64,000 nt of DNA from Bin80 sp965203305 (lineage in GTDB: Bacteria > Bacteroidota > Rhodothermia > Rhodothermales > Bin80). How positions within the stretch are numbered: the first letter of the stretch is position 1; every line of letters begins with the position of its first letter. The stretch spans positions 2,356,001 to 2,420,000 of the forward strand of contig OZ241874.1 of assembly GCA_965203305.1 (NCBI GenBank), in the 5' to 3' direction. The position numbers were made by a program, and so were the translations under genes. Of this stretch, positions 44,575 through 54,211 are shown one piece after another. A model generated the notes under the pieces. It was not told the DNA's origin. It did no database searches and was given only the letters and a program-made list of their open reading frames with translations.

Positions 44575-45685
44575 TATAATTGCCCGAATACCGGGATGGC
44601 TGTGATAATGCACCTGTCAACGCCTGTACAAACATCCTGTTCTCGTCAGGTGTCCCCGTACTTACACGCAAGAAGCCTCTTAACTCTGGATATCCGCTCA
44701 TATCACGCACCAGAACACCATGGACTGCGAGTGCCTCAAATATTTCTTTGCTCTCAGAGGGAGTCTGGAATGTAACAAAGTTTGCCTGTCCCTCAAGCAC
44801 ACGCACCCCTCTGATCTGCTTCAGTGCCTGCATCAGATTCCCCGTCTCGGAGCAGATCCGCTGTGTATGACTGCGAATCAGATCCCTGTGTCGCAGAATT
44901 TCTTTTACGGCACAGATACTGAAACGGTCCGTCATGAAGGGAGCACGAGCCTTCATGACCTCAGACATGAGATCTGGAACCCCGATCAGGTACCCAATAC
45001 GCAACCCGGCCAAGCCAAATGCTTTGGAGAGTGTCCGAAGAAGAATAACATTCGGATAGTCTTCCAATACCGTGAGCAGACTGGGTTCGTCCGCAAACTC
45101 CGCATATGCTTCGTCAATCAACACAAGCCCCGGTGCAGCTTGTGCAATCATCTTAATCTCTTCAAGGGGAACGACCAGTCCGGTTGGATTATTCGGACTC
45201 GTAATGACCACCATGGATGGATCCGTTCTGCGTATCGCTTCCAGAATGCCTTCTGTATCAAATGCAAGGGTGTCAAGAGGAGCGACGGAAATAATCTTTC
45301 CTCCATACACACCGGCAATGCGCTCATAAAAGGAGAACATTGGACGGGGAAGTACTACCCTGCTGCGAGGAGCGATGAAAGCAAGCCCAAGAGTATATGT
45401 CAGCTCATTCGCACCATTGCCAATAATGATCCCCCGCTCATCCCAGCCTGTATAGTCCGCAAGAAGTTCTGCCAGATCATCGGGCTGCTCCGCAGGATAC
45501 CGATGAAATGCGATCCTTTGCCAGGATGCAAGGATTGCCTCCCGGAGCTCAGCAGGCACATCAAACGGACTCTCATTCTGATTGAGCTTTGCTGTGATCT
45601 GTCCAGGAGGCACCCCAACCTTGTATGGATGCTGCCTCTGAACTTCACTTCTGACCCGGGAGAGTGCACGGTTCACGATTGACAT
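44543..45685 (-). CDS. hisC: Histidinol-phosphate aminotransferase
   Basis: A 380-residue pyridoxal-phosphate enzyme that converts imidazole-acetol phosphate and glutamate to histidinol phosphate. Motifs: LNQNESPFDVP, HRYPAEQPDDLAELLADY, GNGANELTY, ITSPNNPTGLVVP, LIDEAYAEF and the PLP lysine in LRTLSKAFGLAGLRIGY. The start ATG 45685 shares its A with the TGA stop of hisD. The C-terminal end (PSRYSGNYNGNAGRTGSG) is low complexity and extends beyond the usual end by about 20 residues. Confidence 0.95.
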   Translation of the reverse strand: MSIVNRALSRVRSEVQRQHPYKVGVPPGQITAKLNQNESPFDVPAELREAILASWQRIAFHRYPAEQPDDLAELLADYTGWDERGIIIGNGANELTYTLGLAFIAPRSRVVLPRPMFSFYERIAGVYGGKIISVAPLDTLAFDTEGILEAIRRTDPSMVVITSPNNPTGLVVPLEEIKMIAQAAPGLVLIDEAYAEFADEPSLLTVLEDYPNVILLRTLSKAFGLAGLRIGYLIGVPDLMSEVMKARAPFMTDRFSICAVKEILRHRDLIRSHTQRICSETGNLMQALKQIRGVRVLEGQANFVTFQTPSESKEIFEALAVHGVLVRDMSGYPELRGFLRVSTGTPDENRMFVQALTGALSQPSRYSGNYNGNAGRTGSG

Positions 45686-46950
45686 CAACGGTCTGTCCGA
45701 ACTTTTATGCTGTTTGCATGTGCATCAAGTCCTTCGCTGCTGGCCATAAGAGCGATCTCATCTGCAACCAGATGCAGCCGTCGTTTGCTGTAGCCAATCA
45801 CACTCTGATGCCGCACGAAGTCATCTACCCCAAGAGCAGAGGCAAATCTTGCTGCCCCTCCCGTCGGCAGCACATGGTTTGGGCCCGCATAGTAATCTCC
45901 AACCGGCTCAGGAGACCACGGACCAACAAATACCGCCCCCGCATGTCGAATCCGCTCCAGAATCACCCAAGGATCTTCTGCCATAAGCTCCAGATGCTCC
46001 GGGGCGATGGTATTCACCATATCCACTGCCTCATCCATGGTAGATGTGACTATCGCAGCACCATGCTCCCGGAGTGCTGCACCCGCAATCTCTCCACGCT
46101 GGATCCGTGGAAGCAGTTTTTCCAGCTCTTGGCATACGTTCTTTGCCATCTCCTCATCAGGGGTTACCAGTATGGCAGAGGCCATAACATCATGTTCGGC
46201 TTGTGCCATCAGATCATATGCAATCCAGTCCGGTCTGGATGTTGAATCGGCAAGAACCACCAGCTCGCTCGGACCTGCCAGGCTGTCAATATCCACATGA
46301 CCGAATACCTGTTTCTTGGCTGCGGTTACCCATGCATTGCCGGGCCCCACAATCTTGTCCACCCGCGGGATTGATTCCGTTCCGAATGCGAACGCTGCAA
46401 TGGACTGTGCTCCCCCGACAGCGTACACATGCTGAACCCCCAGCATATGTGCAGCTGCCATAATTTCCTGGCGAGGTTGTCCGGTAGACGGATCTGGAGG
46501 GCTGGCAAGGTACAGACGGTGTACCCCTGCTACCTGCGCAGGAATTGCCGTCATCAGAACACTGGACGGATAGGCAGCCGTCCCTCCAGGCACATACAGG
46601 CCTGCCGAATCCACGGGAAGTACTCGCTGTCCCAGACGCACGCCATCCCCATCATCTGCGTACCAGCTCTGCCGGCACTGCTTCATATGGAAGCTGCGTA
46701 TGTTTTCCGCCGCGTTCTTGAATGCGTGTCTCCAGTCTGGTCTGGACGCGTTCCATGCTGCCTCCAGCGACGAGGCAGAGACCTCAATGGATGCAGGGCT
46801 TACTGCGTCAAACTCGCTCGTGTACTCAAGCAGGGCCTGGTCACCATCTTTGGCTACCCTGCCGACTATCACTGCCACCTGCGCCTCCAGATCCGCATCA
46901 AGACTGATCGGCTTTCGCTTCCACTGATCTGGAGCGATCAGGCGGATCAT
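45685..46950 (-). CDS. hisD: Histidinol dehydrogenase
   Basis: A 421-residue zinc/NAD enzyme that oxidises histidinol to histidine, the last step of the pathway. Key segments: RVLPVDSAGLYVPGGTAAYPSS (partly quoted), GGAQSIAAFAFGTESIPRVDKIVGPG (partly quoted), DSLAGPSELVV, AQAEHDVMASAIL with metal ligands Q/H, TIAPEHLEL, and GPNHVLPTGGAARFASALGV near the end. It heads the hisD-hisC-DUF151 transcript. Length is normal. Other his genes are not nearby. Confidence 0.96.
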   Translation of the reverse strand: MIRLIAPDQWKRKPISLDADLEAQVAVIVGRVAKDGDQALLEYTSEFDAVSPASIEVSASSLEAAWNASRPDWRHAFKNAAENIRSFHMKQCRQSWYADDGDGVRLGQRVLPVDSAGLYVPGGTAAYPSSVLMTAIPAQVAGVHRLYLASPPDPSTGQPRQEIMAAAHMLGVQHVYAVGGAQSIAAFAFGTESIPRVDKIVGPGNAWVTAAKKQVFGHVDIDSLAGPSELVVLADSTSRPDWIAYDLMAQAEHDVMASAILVTPDEEMAKNVCQELEKLLPRIQRGEIAGAALREHGAAIVTSTMDEAVDMVNTIAPEHLELMAEDPWVILERIRHAGAVFVGPWSPEPVGDYYAGPNHVLPTGGAARFASALGVDDFVRHQSVIGYSKRRLHLVADEIALMASSEGLDAHANSIKVRTDR

Positions 46951-46966
46951 GGCACACGGAGGCTAC

Positions 46967-47338
46967 CTACCGGTCCTCTTCGTCCCTTTCCGGGAAATCA
47001 ACCGACGGATAGCCATAAAACTCGTAATCCGGCAGACGCTCTGTCCGAACATCCTCCATTGCCTCATACAAGCCTTTCATAAACTTGGCAAAGTCTTCCT
47101 TGTACACAAATATTCTGTGCTTCTTGTGCTTCTCCGGGTGCTGGTCGGAAGCACGCTGGCTCTCGGTGATGACAATGAAAAAGTCTTCCCCTGATCGGGT
47201 CGTTTTGACATCAAAGAAGTATGTACGCCGCCCCGCAGGGACTCTCCTTGAGAATACTTCGTCGCGATACCGGGATCCTTGCCCTGAATGCGGCACATCA
47301 TCCCAATCGCCACCGTCATGTGTATATTCGTCGTTCAT
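46967..47338 (-). CDS. DUF3276 PUR-like nucleic-acid binding protein
   Basis: 123 residues with a PUR-alpha-like fold typical of Bacteroidota. The core is RRTYFFDVKTTRSGEDFFIVITESQ followed by KHRIFVYKEDFAKFMKGL, quoted in part. These proteins bind single-stranded nucleic acid in eukaryotes, while bacterial roles are mostly unknown. ATG 47338 (MNDEYTHDGG) replaces a longer upstream frame that is non-homologous. It is 16 bp upstream of hisD and may be co-transcribed with it. Confidence 0.87.
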   Translation of the reverse strand: MNDEYTHDGGDWDDVPHSGQGSRYRDEVFSRRVPAGRRTYFFDVKTTRSGEDFFIVITESQRASDQHPEKHKKHRIFVYKEDFAKFMKGLYEAMEDVRTERLPDYEFYGYPSVDFPERDEEDR

Positions 47339-47755
47339 GCGCTGCAATTTGGTTTTGTGATAAAGAATTGTCTGGTTAAGGTTAAACTGGGAGACCGTAT
47401 AGCTGAGTTCCCATAAATTGTCGCCACGGCAGTCCCGATTTTGTTGGCAAGCCGCCATGAACCTCTGTGGCCTGCCTCACTGCATGCTCCGGTTCCGAGG
47501 GCAACAGGCAAGAGGTCCAACTGCACAGGATACCCCATGTTCCGCTAGTGTTCCATCCGACACAAGACCAGTAACAGGATGTCCAACTGCACAGAATACT
47601 CCGGGTTCCCGCAGGTACTCACACATACCAATTTCCATAGAGCCTCCTGCAAAAATCCCGTATGACGAAGAAATATCGCTCTGAGAGTGCTTGCAGGCAC
47701 ATTGGGCAAGGTACACCAGATGTTTTTGCAAGAGCCTCCATAGTCTTTCCTGTCA
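47339..47755. other. Intergenic region with a 66-bp-spaced repeat and a MITE
   Basis: It holds a 30-bp direct repeat starting GTCCAACTGCACAG at 47515 and again at 47581, about 25 of 30 bases shared. The second mini-MITE copy lies at 47641..47737. Short frames here are not convincing genes. Confidence 0.55.
47641..47737. mobile_element. 97-bp mini-MITE, copy 2
   Basis: Homologous (reverse-oriented) to 31590..31685 at roughly 85% by eye. The ends are AGCCTCCTGC and, on the other strand, AGGCTCTTGC. Exact 6-bp duplications CCATAG lie at 47635-47640 and 47738-47743. It lies just downstream of the purine nucleoside phosphorylase gene. Confidence 0.85.
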
Positions 47756-48526
47756 TTACGACGGTGCCTGATCCAGTGCCGCCGCAAGAAAATTCATCAG
47801 GTTTGTGTGTGCACTCGATGCTGCATGAAGCACATCCTCGTGACATAGTTCCCGCTTTTGCAGCCCGGCCGCACGATTTGTAATGACAGCAGCGGCAAGT
47901 ACATGCATGTCCATGGCAGATGCCTCCAGTGCTTCCGGCACCAGACTCATGCCGACTGCGTCGCCGCCTCTGCGCCCAAGTGCGACAATCTCTGCAGGGG
48001 TTTCATAACTCGGCCCCATAATCCATACAAACACGCCACATGAAATTGGCAAGCCATCGGAAACAGCAAGTACACGCTCCCTCCAGAGCGTATCATACAC
48101 GGTCCCTCTTATTCTGGTTGCCGGTAATGATTGTGCACAGACATGATCTTTGACCAGCATAATGCTTCCGGGATCCAACTGCTCGCAGATTCCCCCCGCT
48201 GCACTGATGAAGATGATTTTCCTGATTCCCAGTTCGTGCACCAGGCGTACCTGAAAGGTAACATCTTCAAAGGAAATCCCCTCATAATAGTGAATTCGCC
48301 CCTGCATCAGGAGAATCTCGTGTCTCCCCATAAGCCCGGCTGAAATGCACCCTGAATGTCCATCTACCGTAGGTATCGCAGCACCGGGAATTTCCGAGGG
48401 CCCGAACTTCCAGTGGACGGTGTCCAGTTCCACGCCAAACCCGGATCCCAGAATAATTGCAACAGAAGGCTGAATCTTTCCGAGCCGGTCGGATAACAGC
48501 TTATGCGCCTCGTTTGCTGACCTCAT
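47756..48526 (-). CDS. Purine-nucleoside phosphorylase
   Basis: A 256-residue PNP-I-like phosphorylase that splits purine nucleosides with phosphate in the salvage pathway. Segments: AIILGSGFGVELD, VDGHSGCISAGLMGRHEILLMQGRIHYYEG (partly quoted; MGRxHxYEG type), IIFISAAGGICEQLDPG, GPSYETPAEI, AVGMSLVPEALEAS and VITNRAAGL. Its start overlaps the end of recX by 26 bp. The family has several subclasses; the exact base preference cannot be read. Confidence 0.9.
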   Translation of the reverse strand: MRSANEAHKLLSDRLGKIQPSVAIILGSGFGVELDTVHWKFGPSEIPGAAIPTVDGHSGCISAGLMGRHEILLMQGRIHYYEGISFEDVTFQVRLVHELGIRKIIFISAAGGICEQLDPGSIMLVKDHVCAQSLPATRIRGTVYDTLWRERVLAVSDGLPISCGVFVWIMGPSYETPAEIVALGRRGGDAVGMSLVPEALEASAMDMHVLAAAVITNRAAGLQKRELCHEDVLHAASSAHTNLMNFLAAALDQAPS

Positions 48527-49181
48527 TCCGGTTCAGTACTTCCTGAACAGATTCTTTTGCCGTACCATAGTCATAGCCTCGTCTGACCAGATAATGAATC
48601 AGTTTCTTTTTTCGTTCCGGCAATGTTCCCTGCACCCTTCCCAGATATCGCTCCGCCAGCTGGCTGGCACAGGCAACGAAGGTATCCGGATCAGCACAGG
48701 CAGCAACTGCTCTGGAGATGTACTCCTGCGAGATTCCATCCACAGTCAGCTCTTGACGAATCCGTTCTGGTCCATAGCCTTTGTTTTTGAATCGGGCCCT
48801 GGCATACTCCATGGCATATTTATAATCGTCAATATACCCCATATCGTCAAGATTCTGAATGATGCGAGTGATTTCCTGACTCGAATACCCGCCTTGCCGC
48901 AGACGCTCGCGCAGCTGGTGTTCACTTCTTGCGGCATATGCCAGATACTGCAGGGCGGTGGACTGGCCCCGCCGTACTCTCTCCACATCAAGCAGGGCAT
49001 TTAATTGTGCTTCATCAAGCTCCTTGCCCACATGCAGTTCATTTTCCAGAACCAGATCTGTCCAGATCCCGAAGGCAAACTCTCCGTCAATGAACACGGA
49101 TGTCCGGGCATGATTTTTTACCTGCTGTTTTAATGCTGTGATCTTGCCCGGTTTCGGCAGGCTGTCCTCTGTGCTCTTCAT
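48501..49181 (-). CDS. recX: RecX-family regulator of RecA
   Basis: A 226-residue RecX. Repeated three-helix units appear as ALQYLAYAARSEHQLRERLRQGGY (partly quoted), IIQNLDDMGYIDDYKYA, RFKNKGYGPERIRQEL and KLIHYLVRRGYDYGTAKE. RecX modulates RecA filament growth. ATG 49181 shares its A with the stop codon of the DUF4249-like gene. recA is not in the window. The N-terminal 45 residues form the usual small beta domain (VKNHARTSVFIDGEFAFGI). Confidence 0.9.
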   Translation of the reverse strand: MKSTEDSLPKPGKITALKQQVKNHARTSVFIDGEFAFGIWTDLVLENELHVGKELDEAQLNALLDVERVRRGQSTALQYLAYAARSEHQLRERLRQGGYSSQEITRIIQNLDDMGYIDDYKYAMEYARARFKNKGYGPERIRQELTVDGISQEYISRAVAACADPDTFVACASQLAERYLGRVQGTLPERKKKLIHYLVRRGYDYGTAKESVQEVLNRNEVSKRGA

Positions 49182-50074
49182 CACGGAATCTCTATCGTAA
49201 GCGTGTCTATTGCGAGTCCAGCAAAAATTCCCGCTCCTCCCAAAATATTTGATGGCGGCTCGCGCTCGCCGGGATTGGATCTTCCAGAAACGAAACTGGC
49301 GTATGCCTGTGTACTGCGAACAAGGCTGATTCGCAACTTGTGCGCAGGTACCTGATCGGTTGTACTCTTCACCGGGACTGCATATGCGCCAGACCAGGAT
49401 CGCTGGCTGACTCTGACGAATGGAATGTCTGTTTCGGGCTGGATCACTTCTGGACTCAGAAAATAATTGTTCAGCCTCTGGTTCTGCCCCAAATTCGGAC
49501 GCAGCTGCGTTCGCATCCACCAGTCATTATCTCCGATTCCGCCCGTCCAGTACAGGGTGGCTTCTACGAGATACACCAGTTCTTCCCGTGCACCAGTGCC
49601 AAAAGACTCCATTCCCAAAGAATCTGCCGAAAATGGATCAATGAATACGGAACCCAGGGAAAGCCCTAGCACCGGCGCATCCGAAATCGAAATCTTCGCA
49701 CTGTCAAGAGAAACTGGAGGGGGGATCTGACTCTCTGCCGTGACCGTCTGATTGTCCCAGTGTACCTTGAGTCCCAGTTCTGCCCCCGGAACTGCAGTCA
49801 CGGGCTCCATCGGCTTGTACTTTCCGGCATCCTGCATTGAATAGGCAATCCGCATATCCTGCATCCTGAGTTCCAGTTGTGCATCTGTAGCGGCAGTAGA
49901 CAGATCCAGAGGATAGGGTTCACGCAGGGAAGCGGTTCGTCGCAGGACAATTTCTGGCAGCGGCTGTTCTGCGGTCACGAACGCCTCTACAACAAGCAGG
50001 GAAGGGGTGTCTGGCTGGACGGCATCACACCCTCCCAGAACCGCCAGTACAAGTACGAGAGAACGCCGCCGCAT
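49181..50074 (-). CDS. DUF4249 lipoprotein paired with STN-type TonB receptor
   Basis: A 297-residue lipoprotein (MRRRSLVLVLAVLGGCDAV, lipobox LGGC). Typical DUF4249 features are the early LVVEAFVTAEQPLPEIVLRRT (partly quoted), GAELGLKVHWDNQTVTAES and a C-terminal NILGGAGIFAGLAIDTLTI. It begins 2 bp after the receptor's stop, so the pair forms an operon. It probably sits at the outer membrane with the receptor. Its stop codon overlaps the recX start. Confidence 0.85.
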   Translation of the reverse strand: MRRRSLVLVLAVLGGCDAVQPDTPSLLVVEAFVTAEQPLPEIVLRRTASLREPYPLDLSTAATDAQLELRMQDMRIAYSMQDAGKYKPMEPVTAVPGAELGLKVHWDNQTVTAESQIPPPVSLDSAKISISDAPVLGLSLGSVFIDPFSADSLGMESFGTGAREELVYLVEATLYWTGGIGDNDWWMRTQLRPNLGQNQRLNNYFLSPEVIQPETDIPFVRVSQRSWSGAYAVPVKSTTDQVPAHKLRISLVRSTQAYASFVSGRSNPGEREPPSNILGGAGIFAGLAIDTLTIEIP

Positions 50075-50076
50075 GC

Positions 50077-52764
50077 CTAGAACCGGGTTGTGATTTCGAG
50101 CAGCGGGTACGCAGGAAACCCGTATCTCGGTGTCATTGAAACGCGCTCTGGTGTAGCAGGATCAAAGATCTGACCAATCACATTCCTGCGAAATGTGAGG
50201 TTGTTTATTTCCAGTTTGATTTGCGTGGAAACTGTCCCGATCCTGAACCGATACGCCCCCTGCAGTCCATAATTCACATACGCAGGAAGCCGGCCATTAT
50301 TGATTCTGGGAAAATGCAGAAACCATTCCGGCTCCTCGGACAGTGGATCTCCTACGGCATAACGCGCTTCTGGAACCGTGATCGGATATCCGCTCCGCCA
50401 CTGCCCGCTGACTCCATACACCCAGCTTCTTGTGGTTCGCTGCACGGCAATCTGCAGTCGTTGCGGCACATCATAGCGAGCAGGACGAAACTGCGTCTCG
50501 CCCAGTTCAGGGGCCCGACTTCGAGATCGGCCGGCAGCATAGCTCATCCATACAATAGAAGAACCGCGATCATACTGCAAGTTCACTTCCAGTCCGTACC
50601 CGAGTGCCTCTCCCCGCACATACTGCCCCAGAATTGCTCCGAGTCCGATTCCTGGCCCCAGCAACCCATCCTTTGTCTGCTCTTCATTGCGCGGGAGCAA
50701 AAGTCCATAGGTTACATGGGTATACACATCAATGTCTGCCGTAAAGAAACTTCCCAGCAGTGTGCTTGCCCCCAGAGATGCATGGTAACTGTAGGATGGA
50801 GATACAGAGCGACTGGCAGGAACCCAGCGATAGGAAATCAAATCATACAACACGGAATACCGGTCACGTACCTGATGCAGATACTGGACATTCAGTCCCG
50901 CCGCCATCCGCAAAATTGTGTGATCCAGATCATAGCGAATCCCGAGACGAGGTCCCAGCCGCAGTCCGTTGCTGTTTCGAAGCTGACTGAGCCGAATCCC
51001 TGGCTGTATCTGTAATCTGGGAGCTGGCTTCCAGGTGTCCTGGGCGTAGAGTACGATTTCTGTATTGTCGTGTGCACTGGCTTCATCTACACTTTCGGAG
51101 ATCGTATTTGTCTGCAGGATCAATGCATCCAGCTCACTGGAAAAGCTCCGCTGTACAATCGAAATTCCTGCCCGAATATGATGCGTAAGCGACCGATAAT
51201 AGTCAATGTCCAGTTTGGCCCCTACATCCAGGATTTCCACGCTATACTTCGAATTGACGGACGAGGTGGTCGCAGGACGAATGAAGATGCGTTCATGTGC
51301 ACGATAGGAGGTCCCGTAGGCTGTCACGGTTAAAAAGACGCGGTCGGTGTGCAGATACTGATAGCGGGCACTGATCAGGCGATTGCTCCACCGTGTATCA
51401 AATTCAAACATCAGGTTTGAAGGGCGCAGCCAGCTTCTGAGCGGAAGTATGGAGCTGCTTGCGTCTGCCAGAGTCAAATTCACGGGCAACCGGACATCCA
51501 GATCATCTGCACTTCCGTAGACCCCCAGGGTGACCCGCTGTTTGCTTGATGGCCGCCAGGCCAATTTTGTACTCAGGTCATAGAGATATACACCTGTACG
51601 CATCGTATCGCGCATGCCTCCATCATTGACCGGATGTTTGCGTCCGATGATTCGATCCAGATAAGATCTGCGACCGGAAACCATGAACGAGAGTTTTTCC
51701 GTAATCGGACCTTCCATAAACATTCGTGCACTCAAAAGGCCGATTCCTGCCATCCCGGTAATGCGGTCCAGTGTCCCGTCCTTTAGTTCTGCATCCAGTA
51801 CAGCAGACAGGCGGCCTCCATGCTCTGCCGGAAAGCTGCCACGATACAGGCGCACATCCTTGAAGGCCTCCGTCTGATAGATGGAGAGAAATCCGCCCAC
51901 ATGCCACATGTGGTATACCGGAGCTCCATCAATCAAGTACTGAATCTGATCCGGCTCTCCTCCCCGCACAACCAGTCCTCCCTGACTTGTGCGTACCTTC
52001 TGGACACTTGGAAACCAGCGAAGGGATTGCAGCAGGTCTGCCTCTCCAGGAAATCCTGGCAGCCTTCCGACTCTGTCAACAGGAATCTGGCGTACACCCG
52101 GCTCAACCTCGTACGGATCACGGCGATCTGAGCTGACGATAACCGTCTGTGACTCCAGCGTATGACGCTGAAGGCGGATCTGGGCTGGCTGTGAAGAAAC
52201 CTCCAGGAGCGTATCCCGTGTTGCATAGCCTAGGAAGGAAATTTTCGCCTGATACTGCCCCGTCGGCAAAGAAGGGATGGCATAGTACCCCGCCTCGTTC
52301 GTGGCTGCACCTATGAATAGCCCGGACAGGTATACATGTGCGCCCGGCAATGTCTCTTCGGACAATGCGTCTGTCACAAATCCGTGCAGTGATCCCAGTC
52401 TGTTTTTCTCGGAATCCTGAGATTCGTCCCTGTTTGCTTCAACAACCACATACTGCCGTCTTCGGAGTCGAACCGCCCGCAGATTCTGATCTGACAGGAT
52501 ACAGGCGAGAGCAACATCCATATCTCCCCCCTGATACCTGCATGTGGTCTGCCGCCCTTCCACCCGACGCTGAACATACACGAGATCAATACGATGTTCC
52601 GCTGCAAAGGCATCCAGGGCGTGTGGAAGAGATTCTGCATCTACATCCACCGAGATCACCTGTGCATTGGCACCGACTCCAGGGTTGATGATTATGGCAC
52701 TGTGGGCAAGAAAGAGCCAGAGAAATACTGTCCGAAAAGACCAGCCCAGAGGTGTAGTGTACAT
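50077..52764 (-). CDS. TonB-dependent receptor with STN domain
   Basis: An 895-residue outer-membrane receptor. Order of domains: signal peptide (VFLWLFLAHSAIIINPGVGANAQ region), STN domain (SLPHALDAFAAEHRIDLVY), which usually receives signals from an anti-sigma factor, CarboxypepD_reg (LHGFVTDALSEETLPGAHV, AKISFLGYATRD), plug (VPVDRVGRLPGFPGEADLL-like IPVDRVGRLPGFPGEADLL, LVVRGGEPDQIQYLIDG, HGGRLSAVLDAELKDG), and a barrel to the C-terminus. No sigma/anti-sigma pair is adjacent. A copy of its first ~13 codons is found near 62534, inside the duplicated block. Confidence 0.92.
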   Translation of the reverse strand: MYTTPLGWSFRTVFLWLFLAHSAIIINPGVGANAQVISVDVDAESLPHALDAFAAEHRIDLVYVQRRVEGRQTTCRYQGGDMDVALACILSDQNLRAVRLRRRQYVVVEANRDESQDSEKNRLGSLHGFVTDALSEETLPGAHVYLSGLFIGAATNEAGYYAIPSLPTGQYQAKISFLGYATRDTLLEVSSQPAQIRLQRHTLESQTVIVSSDRRDPYEVEPGVRQIPVDRVGRLPGFPGEADLLQSLRWFPSVQKVRTSQGGLVVRGGEPDQIQYLIDGAPVYHMWHVGGFLSIYQTEAFKDVRLYRGSFPAEHGGRLSAVLDAELKDGTLDRITGMAGIGLLSARMFMEGPITEKLSFMVSGRRSYLDRIIGRKHPVNDGGMRDTMRTGVYLYDLSTKLAWRPSSKQRVTLGVYGSADDLDVRLPVNLTLADASSSILPLRSWLRPSNLMFEFDTRWSNRLISARYQYLHTDRVFLTVTAYGTSYRAHERIFIRPATTSSVNSKYSVEILDVGAKLDIDYYRSLTHHIRAGISIVQRSFSSELDALILQTNTISESVDEASAHDNTEIVLYAQDTWKPAPRLQIQPGIRLSQLRNSNGLRLGPRLGIRYDLDHTILRMAAGLNVQYLHQVRDRYSVLYDLISYRWVPASRSVSPSYSYHASLGASTLLGSFFTADIDVYTHVTYGLLLPRNEEQTKDGLLGPGIGLGAILGQYVRGEALGYGLEVNLQYDRGSSIVWMSYAAGRSRSRAPELGETQFRPARYDVPQRLQIAVQRTTRSWVYGVSGQWRSGYPITVPEARYAVGDPLSEEPEWFLHFPRINNGRLPAYVNYGLQGAYRFRIGTVSTQIKLEINNLTFRRNVIGQIFDPATPERVSMTPRYGFPAYPLLEITTRF

Positions 52765-54211
52765 TTACCGCACATTACCCTTCACGGCAAACCAGTGTTC
52801 CGAAAACGGGTTCTGCTACAAGCGGATGGAATAATATATTTTCCCTTGATTTAACCTCCACGCAGCTATGAACCCACAGTCCAGAACAGACCATCAGCTC
52901 TTCCTCACAAGTCTGGAGCACCCCGATATGTCATTGCATATCGGGGTGCTCCGCCAGGCACTTACACAGCCTTCTCGGCTATTGTCCTACTTCACCAGCG
53001 TCATCCGTCCGGTCTTCACATGCCGGCTCTCCGCTCCCGCCGCTATGATCCGGTACAGATAGGTCCCGCTTGCCAGGCTGGCAGCATTCAGTTCCATGCT
53101 CTGGTTCGCCCCTGCCTCCATCTCCTGCGCCGGCAGTGTGATCACCCTCCGCCCCAGCATGTCTACAATCTGGATTTGTACCTGCGCACTCTCTGGCAGG
53201 TCAAACTGGATTCTTGTGCTCGGATTGAACGGATTCGGATAGTTGCCATGCAGCGCAAACTCCGTTGGAAGCTCTGCGCTCTCCTCCACCCCGGTCACCG
53301 TCTGTACCGGGACGATCTCCCCGTCCTTGTCCACTCCCAAGATCGTCAGATCCCGCTTCGTCCCCGACAGGTTCAGCACCAGCGTCTGCCCTCCGTACCC
53401 GTACAGGTCCAGCTCGTAGAACTCTTCTACCTCTCCATCCGTGGACTTCACCTGCATGACCTGCACCGACGGATCCAGTGTGATGTATCTTCGGGTGGCC
53501 TCATCCAGCATCAGGTTTCCCGCCAGGGTCATCACGGGCATCATGGGATCGGTCGAATCCATCACCTGCACCTGTGCTGGTCCGAGATTCGCCGATCCAT
53601 GCACCAGCCGCACCTCTGCCTTGGTGGCGACCGACGAAGTCATCCGCATGTCCAGCACCATCAGCTTTGGATCCGCCAGTCTTCCGTGTACAATCACGGC
53701 ATAATTTCTGCCGTGCGTCAGCGATACCGTATCCGTGATTGCCTGTGCTGCCGGAGCTCCCACCGGCTGAATCGTCACATCCTGCGTTCCTGCTCCTACG
53801 GGACGATAGGCGGTCGCTGTCCGGAATCGCAGATTGTTACTGATGCGCACCTCCCCCAGATCTATTTCCATCGGAGCCGATCCGGGTGCAGGCACATTAT
53901 GGATGAACTGGACCATCGCCCGTCCCCCGCTCAGATCTGCCTGGTCAATCGGATTCTCACTCCCGTCCGCCGCAATCCCGAAGATCGCACAACTCCCCAA
54001 GCCAATCCCTTCCTGCGTCAGGTTCACCACTCCATTGAGATATCCGTTCACGGCAAACGATTCCGCATCCGCTTGTGCGGGAACCCGTCCCGCCAGCTTC
54101 GGATTTTTCCAGCTGCAGTCCCACTGCACGAGCCGAAGCCCCGTGATGTCCGTCACATTCTGGATCCCGTCGGCGACCACCCGAAGGTTCGTATTCGTTG
54201 GCAACTCCTCC
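52719..54211. repeat. Segmental duplication, copy 1
   Basis: About 1.49 kb that recurs at 62504..64000. It spans the first codons of the STN receptor gene, the intergenic hairpin and the 3' part of the type IX cargo gene. The match starts around AGAGAAAT and continues to the window edge in copy 2, so the full length is unknown. Confidence 0.85.
52915..52952. terminator. Strong hairpin between cargo gene and receptor gene
   Basis: A perfect 16-bp stem, GGAGCACCCCGATATG, with a 6-base loop TCATTG. It lies 35 bp downstream of the cargo gene stop and 150 bp upstream of the receptor start, so it probably ends the cargo transcript. No T-run follows on either strand. A near-identical copy lies at 62701..62738. 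Confidence 0.65.
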
